A stretch of DNA of 33,113 nt from Roseihalotalea indica. Its GTDB lineage: Bacteria > Bacteroidota > Bacteroidia > Cytophagales > Cyclobacteriaceae. A program made the translations under genes and the position numbers. The stretch lies in contig NZ_JAINFL010000024.1 of assembly GCF_022458895.1 (NCBI RefSeq), positions 1-33,113 on the forward strand. The letters are read 5' to 3'. The notes below the pieces were generated by a model, which was not told where the DNA came from, searched no databases, and worked only from the letters and a program-made list of their open reading frames with translations. Shown in pieces: positions 27,249 to 33,113 of this stretch (positions are counted from its first letter, which is position 1; every line of letters starts with the position of its first letter).

Positions 27249-28172
27249 TTACGATTGTTCCTTAAGTAAATTGTCAGTTGTGTGCTTCAGTTTTTTCGGC
27301 CCCAAGGTATAAGCATATAAGTTACTTCCTTCTGATTTGAGGCGTCGCACAAAGGCATTCAGAATAGAGCCATCTTTCATAAGGCGGCGAGGGCTGGTCC
27401 AAACCCGGGCTTGGTAATTGGATACCAGTTGTATCTTACCAATCTCACTCATTTTTCTGCCCATTCGTCCGTCTTCCCCGTACACCACATAATTTCCCTT
27501 ACTCGGATCACTGTCAAAGGTGCGGGTTAGCGGCATATTAAATCCATCTACCTCCAGCCCCTGCTGGGTGCGAAAACCGAAGTTAAATCCCCGCACATTG
27601 ATAAATTCCCGTTTAATACGACGGATATGCATCGATAGCTCAGCGAAGATCTCGTACAATCCCAGATCAAACCGCCCCTTTTCCTCTTCTGGCACGTAGG
27701 AATAGAGTCCGTAGACCAGGGTGATATGATCGTTTTTTTCTAAAGGGGTAATCATCGTCTCAATCCAATCGGGAGGGTAAATAGAGTCTCCATCACAGCA
27801 GAGGCTGTATTTTCCCCGGCTGTTCTGCAATCCCATCAAGCGGGTATGGGCAATACCCTGCTTAGGTTGATGAATGCTACGAATGTTCATATAATCCAGA
27901 ATTGCCTGGGTGGCATCAGTGGAGTTATTATTCACAAACAGCAGTTCGGTAGAATAAGGCACCCGCATTGAGGAAAAAGAGCTTAAGGTGCGCAACAGGT
28001 TTTCTTCCTCATTCCATACTGGCACGCAGATTGTTACCAATGGATCATCTACCTGGAACTTCCTGAGCCCATCTTTGATCCGCAAGAGCCTGGCTTCCGG
28101 AATATTCTGCCAGTGCTCGTAGGTAAAAGTATGCTGACTCAACCAATCCGGAGTACGAAATCTTCTAAACAT
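27249..28172 (-). CDS. Family 2 glycosyltransferase
   Basis: A 307-aa GT-A enzyme. TICVPVWNEEENLLRTLSSF begins the fold near residue 47, NNNSTDATQ follows, and the metal-binding DGD is at 127-129 (CCDGDS). A later YGEDGRMGRKMSEIG contains the usual ED of the acceptor site. No membrane helices are evident. It overlaps the upstream GT4 gene by 8 nt, consistent with translational coupling. Substrate unknown. Confidence 0.86.
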   Translation of the reverse strand: MFRRFRTPDWLSQHTFTYEHWQNIPEARLLRIKDGLRKFQVDDPLVTICVPVWNEEENLLRTLSSFSSMRVPYSTELLFVNNNSTDATQAILDYMNIRSIHQPKQGIAHTRLMGLQNSRGKYSLCCDGDSIYPPDWIETMITPLEKNDHITLVYGLYSYVPEEEKGRFDLGLYEIFAELSMHIRRIKREFINVRGFNFGFRTQQGLEVDGFNMPLTRTFDSDPSKGNYVVYGEDGRMGRKMSEIGKIQLVSNYQARVWTSPRRLMKDGSILNAFVRRLKSEGSNLYAYTLGPKKLKHTTDNLLKEQS

Positions 28173-29286
28173 ATTTGCAGGGTTTATGCTGTACAGCTAT
28201 TTGATAAATTTCATGGGTTTTCAGTGCGGTATTTTTCCATGTGTACTGCTTCACCCACGCTTGGCCCCGCCGGGCTAAATCTTCACGATACCGGGTATCC
28301 TCAATAACCTGGGAAATCTTTTCTACCAGTTCTTCTACGTCATAACCCACCAAATCAGCTCCACCACCTGAGACCTCAGCCAGGGCTCCTCCGGTAGTCG
28401 ATATGACCGGTAATCCGCAGGCCATGCCTTCTAGAGGGGCCATACCAAAACCTTCGTACTCGGAGGTGTACACCATCAGATCTCCAGCATTGTAAAAGTC
28501 ATTCATGGCATGATCGGGCACGAAGCCGGTGAAGGTTACATGATTTAGGTGCAGCGATTGAGCTAAAGCCGGATAAGGTGTTTGCTGAGGATTGTTACCG
28601 GCAATATTGAGCTGAAGAAAGTCATATTTCTCCTGCAGACGCTGATAGGCTTTCAGTAGCAAATCCAGATTCTTCCGCTTACCCAACCCCCCGCTGTAAA
28701 CCAGCGTAAAGCGATCGTTACTTTTTGGAATCTCAGCAGGATAAAAATGGTCGATGTTTATGCCATTATGCACGGCAAACACCAGCTCTTCCGGGTATCG
28801 GGCAAACGTGATGGTATCCTGACGCGATTGCTCCGAGACCACAATTAACGGAATACCCTGCCTACGAAACCGGTTGATGGCCCAACGATAGTAATTCAGA
28901 TACTTGTCGTTCGAATCGCTTACATGTAGCAGGGAGACATCATGCATGGTAATTACGACAGGCATCTGAGTAGCATAGGTAGCTGCTAACCCCGACAAAA
29001 ACCAATGACCGTGTAAGAGTGAACCACGTTCGCCTACCATCGCTTTACGCAGAAAAAAAGGCAGAATATACGGACGTAAATCCCGTAGCGACCTGTAACG
29101 AGCTTTTTTCAACCAGGCATATTCCTCGTGCAGCCATCCGTCGTTATGATTATCACGGTACGGCTTGATGAGCAGTACTTCCTGTAGCTCCTGCATCGCT
29201 TTGGCCAGCTCGAGGCTGTAGTATCCAATCCCACAGTCTACGTGGTGATCTGTTACCATTACAATCCGTTCGTCCGAATGAATCAT
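28165..29286 (-). CDS. Family 4 glycosyltransferase, paralogue of the gene at 13494
   Basis: A 373-aa GT-B enzyme: Gly-rich acceptor loop DCGIGYYSLELAKAM, VVSEQSRQDT, VYSGGLGKRKNLDLLLKAY, FTGFVPDHAMNDFYNAGDLM, and the E-x7-E signature EGFGMAPLEGMACG. It resembles the GT4 at 13494-14555 through much of its length, for example DLRPYILPFFLRKAM versus SLRPYIAPYYLSRSL. This suggests an old duplication that left one copy in each operon. It overlaps the preceding GT2 gene by 4 nt (ATGA on the - strand) and the next by 8 nt. Confidence 0.88.
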   Translation of the reverse strand: MIHSDERIVMVTDHHVDCGIGYYSLELAKAMQELQEVLLIKPYRDNHNDGWLHEEYAWLKKARYRSLRDLRPYILPFFLRKAMVGERGSLLHGHWFLSGLAATYATQMPVVITMHDVSLLHVSDSNDKYLNYYRWAINRFRRQGIPLIVVSEQSRQDTITFARYPEELVFAVHNGINIDHFYPAEIPKSNDRFTLVYSGGLGKRKNLDLLLKAYQRLQEKYDFLQLNIAGNNPQQTPYPALAQSLHLNHVTFTGFVPDHAMNDFYNAGDLMVYTSEYEGFGMAPLEGMACGLPVISTTGGALAEVSGGGADLVGYDVEELVEKISQVIEDTRYREDLARRGQAWVKQYTWKNTALKTHEIYQIAVQHKPCKYV

Positions 29287-30197
29287 GAAGCAAAACGTAA
29301 ATGGTCAAACTTATACCCAATGCGCTCAGATTTGATAGAAGAAGAAAGATTCCACCGTACTCCTGCCCACAATGCTCCGATATTTTTCCAGTCGTTCTGA
29401 ATCATCAGTTGAAAAGCATTTTTGGGAGCCGCTATCAGCAGGAAGTACAGCCAAAAGAATATCAGACTGATACCTCGATAATTCCTCCTCATGAATAACA
29501 GGCGGTTTCGTGTCATAAAATACATTTTCAACTCTCCGATTTTACCTACTGACATTGACTCTTTGTGATAAATTTTCATGTCTCGCAAAATCGCAATCCG
29601 GTACCCAGCCCGACGGATCATTTCTGCCCAATCATGCTCTTCATAATAGAGAAAGAAATGTTCTGGCATCATTCCTACTTCTTCAACCACTCTTCGTGAA
29701 ATCATCATGGCAGCTCCGTGGGGGAAAGAAGTTTCACTCAACCCACAGGCGGGTTCCGGATGCGTAAGGCACCTATTACGTCCTGTCACTCGGTTCATTT
29801 TTGTAAACCCGGTGTATTGGATCACTTCCGGTTGGTCATGATAGCGAATTTCCGGGCACAGAATTCCCAGTTGAGGGTGCTCTTCTAAAGTCTTCGCCAG
29901 GGGACTTACAATATCATCCTGCAACTCCGTATCATTGTTGATAAAAAAGAAATAATCTCCAGATGCATGACCAATACCCAAGTTGTTCCCCCCGGCAAAA
30001 CCCAGATTTTTCTCGCTGCGCACAAAAACAACCCAGGGATATCTGGACGTCAGCAAAGGTTCTCCATTGATATGAGAACCATTATCTACGACTACTACTT
30101 CTACCCAATGATGCAGCTCTAAAGCTTCTATGGAGGCTAGTAATTGCAACGTTACTTCTGGGTTGTTATAGTCTACAGTGATGATTGATACTTTCAT
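29283..30197 (-). CDS. Family 2 glycosyltransferase, rhamnosyltransferase-like
   Basis: A 304-aa GT-A enzyme: VSIITVDYNNPEVTLQLLAS, VVVVDNGS, LGFAGGNNLGI, and INNDTEL with N-N-D at 87-89. It then has FPHGAAMMISRRVVEEVGMM and an EEHDWAEMIRRAGY acceptor motif. The order and wording resemble WbbL-type rhamnosyl or other deoxysugar transferases, but the donor is not certain. A hydrophobic stretch near 240-258 may associate with the membrane. It is three bases downstream of the membrane GT2 that opens the operon. Confidence 0.85.
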   Translation of the reverse strand: MKVSIITVDYNNPEVTLQLLASIEALELHHWVEVVVVDNGSHINGEPLLTSRYPWVVFVRSEKNLGFAGGNNLGIGHASGDYFFFINNDTELQDDIVSPLAKTLEEHPQLGILCPEIRYHDQPEVIQYTGFTKMNRVTGRNRCLTHPEPACGLSETSFPHGAAMMISRRVVEEVGMMPEHFFLYYEEHDWAEMIRRAGYRIAILRDMKIYHKESMSVGKIGELKMYFMTRNRLLFMRRNYRGISLIFFWLYFLLIAAPKNAFQLMIQNDWKNIGALWAGVRWNLSSSIKSERIGYKFDHLRFAS

Positions 30198-30200
30198 TGA

Positions 30201-31391
30201 TCACACTTTTGCTTTACGCTGAGCTTTTTCCCAAACGACCGACTGCTGTCCTTTCCATAACCGCCATGCTCCCCGGTACACCGCCAGATTCATTATGCTA
30301 AAGTAGAGGGGAATGTAGAGTGCTTTGAGCGAAACCTTTTTCCTCTCGAGTCGGTAACCTACGTAAGCGCATCCGTAGAATGTCACCTGAGTCACAACTA
30401 AAAGTTTTCCCACTAAATCGCCTTGAGTTGCAAGAATTACCGAGACTATTCCAAAAACCAACAGCGCAATAGGAGCCAGTGTCCAGCGCAATACCCGATG
30501 TGAAACATACTGAAAAGTAAGAATTGGATTAGGATACGGGATCAGCAATGTCGCCAACCTTATTATGGCTTGAATCCCGCCAGCGGCTATACGAATTTTA
30601 CGTTTCATTTCTTCCTGAATAGAAGCCGAGGAATCTTCAATAGCATAGGCTTCTTTTTCATACGCTACGCGATAACCTCGCTGGGCAATCCGTAACGTCA
30701 TATAAAAATCTTCTATCAAAGTATCTTTCCTCACCGGCTCGTACAGTTCAGTACGAATGGCAAACAGTTCACCTGCTGCCCCAACGACGGAATAAAGTTT
30801 GTAATCCCACTTTTTTAGAGCAGATTCGTATTTCCAATATACTCCTTCACCGGCAGAACTGGCATCATTTTTCACTTCCTGCCTGATCCTTTTCTCCCCC
30901 GCTACCCCGCCGACCTTAGGATTAGCAAAGTGTTTTACTATGTTTTTGACAGCCTCCTGATTTAAGTGAGTGTTTGCGTCAGTATAAATGGTTATGGGGC
31001 TCTTTACTAATGGCATGATTCTATCTACTGCCGTGATTTTACCTTGCCGTTCAGGCTGATGCTCTAATTGGACCTGCGGATATTGCCGAATAATTTCCAT
31101 TGTTTGATCATCCGAACCATCTGTCACAAACAGTAACTTTAATTTAGATGCCGGGTAATCCAATTGAAGTGAATTGTGAATTTTATCCTCAATATATACT
31201 TCTTCATTATATGCTGCTACTACAAGTGTTACATCTGGCAAATCATCAATCTCAACTGGAGTATTTTTATAAAAAAAATTTTTAAGATTTACTATCGCGT
31301 ATAGCAGCAAGCCATAGCCTAAATAACTGTAAAAAAGCAATAAAAAAGCCCAAGCTAGGATTAAATATAATAAATCTATACTTACAAGCAT
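30201..31391 (-). CDS. Membrane family 2 glycosyltransferase (cellulose/hyaluronan synthase-like)
   Basis: A 396-aa protein and the first gene of the - strand glycan operon. It has an N-terminal membrane helix (about 7-34). A GT-A domain carries VVAAYNEEVYIEDKI, DGSDD at 91-95, the metal-binding DAN at 138-140, GAAGELFAIR and the catalytic IEDFYM. Three C-terminal membrane helices follow (about 290-370). The layout is that of PgaC/HasA-type enzymes. The usual Q-x-x-R-W motif is not clear (EEMKRKIR lies at that place), so processive synthesis is doubtful and it may add a single sugar. Confidence 0.83.
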   Translation of the reverse strand: MLVSIDLLYLILAWAFLLLFYSYLGYGLLLYAIVNLKNFFYKNTPVEIDDLPDVTLVVAAYNEEVYIEDKIHNSLQLDYPASKLKLLFVTDGSDDQTMEIIRQYPQVQLEHQPERQGKITAVDRIMPLVKSPITIYTDANTHLNQEAVKNIVKHFANPKVGGVAGEKRIRQEVKNDASSAGEGVYWKYESALKKWDYKLYSVVGAAGELFAIRTELYEPVRKDTLIEDFYMTLRIAQRGYRVAYEKEAYAIEDSSASIQEEMKRKIRIAAGGIQAIIRLATLLIPYPNPILTFQYVSHRVLRWTLAPIALLVFGIVSVILATQGDLVGKLLVVTQVTFYGCAYVGYRLERKKVSLKALYIPLYFSIMNLAVYRGAWRLWKGQQSVVWEKAQRKAKV

Positions 31392-31782
31392 TGTACGGTA
31401 TTTGACTTACAAAAAGCAATTTCCAAGCCTGTATTCTCTTATTCAGGAATAATAACACCGCTCAATTACATATGCTTGTTTCGTTGACATATCACATGGA
31501 AATACTGGCAGTTACATTAAAATATCGGTTTGAGTGAGAACCATTTATTGGAAGTGAGTCTTTTAACTCAAGTAATATTCTCTTTAGTGGACACATTTCT
31601 AATTATTAATATTTATCAAATTCAAGCTTCAAGATACATGATATGTTATAATCATGTAATCATCCAGAATAAACACCCCTATTTTCGGCGAACAACCTTA
31701 GATTACGAAAAATAACGTGAGTAGGGAGTTAAAAAAGCAGGTGGCATAAAATGTATCGTTATTAAATAACGTGAGTTATGGA
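31392..31782. other. Intergenic region with IS-end remnants
   Basis: 391 nt upstream of the - strand glycan operon, so it must hold that operon's promoter, although no motif is clear. A 12-bp direct repeat aataacgtgagt occurs at 31711-31722 and 31765-31776. The second copy immediately follows the stop side of the IS982 remnant, so the repeat may represent two ends of IS982-type elements. Confidence 0.45.
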
Positions 31783-31953
31783 TTAAGCTAGTAGTAGATT
31801 TTGGTTATCATTTTCTACTAATACGGCTGGTTTTTCTGGATAGAAGCAGTATGCGATCAAAGCAGATAGCATATGGGCTAACGCATTGACTGGACTTCGG
31901 TGTCTAGTATGTTCTAAATCAAAGACACTGATTAGGATATCATTGACCGACTG
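31783..31953 (-). pseudogene. IS982-family transposase C-terminal fragment
   Basis: About 56 codons on the - strand reading QSVNDILIS, then FDLEHTRHRSPVNALAHMLS and AYCFYPEKPAVLV before a stop. This matches the IEHTRHRSP...AYxxxPKKPS ending of IS982-family transposases. The upstream part is lost exactly where the IS3-family element begins (about 31952), so the IS3 probably inserted here. No GC-rich micro-insertion is seen in this fragment. Confidence 0.7.
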
Positions 31954-31975
31954 GACCTGCTACATTTGAGTAGAC

Positions 31976-32006
31976 ACTAAGTTAAGCACATAACACTTAA
32001 CTTAGT
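31976..32006 (+). promoter_or_regulatory. Hairpin just upstream of IS3 OrfA
   Basis: A perfect 11-bp stem (31976-31986 with 31996-32006) with a 9-nt loop ends four bases before the OrfA ATG. In a transcript reading into the element from outside it would cover the ribosome-binding region, a plausible guard against read-through expression of the transposase. Confidence 0.5.
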
Positions 32007-32010
32007 TGAC

Positions 32011-32396
32011 ATGAAGCAAGGAAGACGACAATTCGATAAGGCATTCAAAATAATGGCAGCCACCGCAGCCCGGTAGAACTATGCCAATCTGGTAAACCTA
32101 CAAATCAAGTAGCAGAAGAGCTAGGTCTGCGAACGGAATTGGTAAGCCGATGGAAAAGAGGCGGGGGGCCGCCCCAATACCGACAGAGAAAAGACGGTAG
32201 TTTTTCTGGACATGGCAAACCAGCGCTGTCTCCTAAGCAGGCAGAGATTGCTGCACTCAAGAAGCAGTTACGGGAGGCAGAAATAGAACGTGATGGCGCG
32301 GCCACCGTATCCTAAAAAAGGCAGGGGTTACCCCGCAGTGAGCATCTTCTCCAAGAGCGACAGTTCCACTGCGGCAGCAAATATTCCGGTTTATAA
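32011..32396 (+). pseudogene. IS3-family OrfA, frame broken by GC-rich micro-insertions
   Basis: Begins MKQGRRQFDKAFKIMA. Removing 14-nt blocks at 32059-32072, 32295-32308, 32324-32337 and 32362-32375, plus a 15-nt block at 32161-32175, restores one frame of 315 nt, or 104 codons plus stop. The restored protein is a normal IS3 OrfA: a helix-turn-helix (CQSGKPTNQVAEELGLRTEL) and a leucine-zipper-like helix (AALKKQLREAEIERDILKKA). It closes with the family's usual ending, SIFSKSDSKYSGL. No other frameshift or stop is needed. The OrfB frame starts around 32390-32411, as expected. Confidence 0.85.
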
Positions 32397-32786
32397 AATA
32401 TCATCAAGGTATGTTTAATGTTGAGAGGATGTGTAAAGCACTCAAAGTCAGCAGAAGCGGTTACTATCAGTGGCTTAGTAGAAAGCCATCTGCCCGACAG
32501 GTAGACATTCAAGATATTCTTCAACTGACTCAAGAGGTTCATAAAGATAGTAAAAGCCCCAAGATTACCCATGGGCTTCGTAAAAGAGGCATTCAGGTAT
32601 CTAGGCCGAGAGTGGCTAGACTGATGAAAGTAGCTGGGATCAGAAGTGTCATTCACCGAAAGTTTAGGATAAATACTACTGATTCTACCATCCCTATCCC
32701 ATTGATGATAATATGCTAGACCGGAGATTCGCCCCTGGAGCTGTAGCAAAAGCATGGGTATCCGACATCACTGCGCGGCAGCCGCC
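32059..32786. repeat. Set of six 14-15 nt GC-rich micro-insertions in IS3 OrfA and OrfB
   Basis: Blocks: gccaccgcagcccg (32059-32072), gcggggggccgcccc (32161-32175), ggcgcggccaccgt (32295-32308), ggggttaccccgca (32324-32337), agttccactgcggc (32362-32375) and gcgcggcagccgcc (32773-32786). Five are 14 nt and frame-breaking; one is 15 nt. The flanking codons join to give conserved IS3 sequence, for example ERD-ILKKA, KKA-VSIFS and SDIT-YIKT. Confidence 0.82.
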
Positions 32787-32972
32787 TATATTAAGACCAC
32801 TCAAGGGTGGTTGTATCTAACAGTCATTGTAGACTTGACTGATCGCAAGGTAGTGGGATGGTCACTAAGTGAAACAATGAAAGCCGGTCATACAGTAATG
32901 CCAGCCTTGAAAGTGGCCATCAAAAACAGACCCATAGTGAGCGAGTTGATATTTCATTCTGACCGGGGGGTA
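32411..32972 (+). pseudogene. IS3-family OrfB (DDE integrase), truncated and frameshifted
   Basis: MFNVERMCKALKVSRSGYYQ opens the HTH_21 region, then the integrase core: [31 protein letters not shown] and IFHSDRG. The frame is broken by one apparent single-base loss near 32687-32689 (between TDS and HPYP) and by a 14-nt GC-rich block at 32773-32786 between SDIT and YIKT. The first catalytic Asp (WVSD) and the second (HSD) are present. The region with the catalytic Glu is missing because similarity ends at 32972. Confidence 0.83.
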
Positions 32973-33113
32973 AAGCGACCGACGCCTTTAGATTAGCATT
33001 ATAGATTCAGCCTTTAAAAAGTGCTATCTTAGTAAAGGGTTCAGGTGAACTACGACCGACGCTGACACTGACAGGTTCATTCCGGGAATTAGTCCTGAAC
33101 TCCTTTTTTGGAA
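32973..33113. other. Unassigned structured end of the window
   Basis: Sequence unrelated to IS3 OrfB. It contains a 7-bp inverted repeat (gttcagg 33039-33045 with cctgaac 33094-33100) followed by a T-run. The 10-mer cgaccgacgc occurs twice (32976-32985 and 33053-33062), each in a GC-rich block resembling the micro-insertions. It is probably another mobile-element fragment cut by the window edge. Confidence 0.35.

Larger units (their letters stand above)
31952..32972 (+). mobile_element. IS3-family insertion sequence, 3' truncated
   Basis: The left end begins tggacctgctacatttgag at about 31952, directly abutting the IS982 remnant. OrfA and OrfB follow in the usual overlapping arrangement. The coding sequence stops matching after HSDRGV (32972), the second catalytic Asp, so the final catalytic Glu region and the right end are missing and unrelated sequence follows. 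The element carries at least six GC-rich micro-insertions. Confidence 0.8.

Overview
The window looks like a chromosomal piece of a gliding-type Bacteroidota, most likely a Cytophagales relative. The evidence is a type IX secretion (T9SS) substrate with a gliding-motility C-terminal domain, a PorP/SprF-type partner, a PorE-like OmpA protein, an LruC-domain lipoprotein, and moderate-to-low GC with very AT-rich intergenic DNA. The genus is not resolved.

Layout. (1) 1-3926 is a gene-poor, IS-damaged flank: AT-rich DNA, an IS110-family element (about 650-2105) with its transposase and a candidate bridge-RNA region, the 3' tail of an IS3-family element (2108-2372), and about 1.5 kb of decayed DNA. 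(2) 3927-16824 (+) is an exopolysaccharide (EPS) operon: response regulator, receiver-like/sugar-1-phosphate transferase fusion, LruC lipoprotein, half-length TolC-like protein, Wzz-type co-polymerase, membrane glycosyltransferase, Wzy/ligase-type polymerase, GT4, Wzx-type flippase and GT2. Several genes are coupled by ATGA or longer overlaps. (3) 17330-18268 (-) is an RmlD-like SDR. (4) 18802-24928 (-) is a T9SS module: PorE-like TPR/propeller/OmpA protein, PorP/SprF protein and a large CHU_C-type secreted adhesin. (5) 25345-31391 (-) is a second glycan operon: hexapeptide acyltransferase and five glycosyltransferases. (6) 31392-33113 is a second IS-rich flank: an IS982-family transposase remnant interrupted by an IS3-family element, itself cut near 32972.

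Working model: the first operon initiates a lipid-linked repeat unit (PGT), extends it (GTs), flips it (Wzx-like), polymerises it (Wzy-like) and controls length/export (Wzz plus TolC-like). The second operon supplies more glycosyl and acyl transferases for the same or a related glycan. The T9SS module between them would display a large surface protein.

The most unusual signal is in the two IS flanks. The IS110 transposase and the right-hand IS3 OrfA/OrfB are interrupted by many very short GC-rich blocks, almost all inferred to be exactly 14 nt (a few 15). Removing them restores full-length, stop-free transposases of canonical size (IS110: 334 codons; IS3 OrfA: 104 codons). In the IS110 non-coding end, removing one such 14-nt block restores a 20-bp stem. 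None was noticed in the EPS or T9SS genes. I do not know of a described process that does this.
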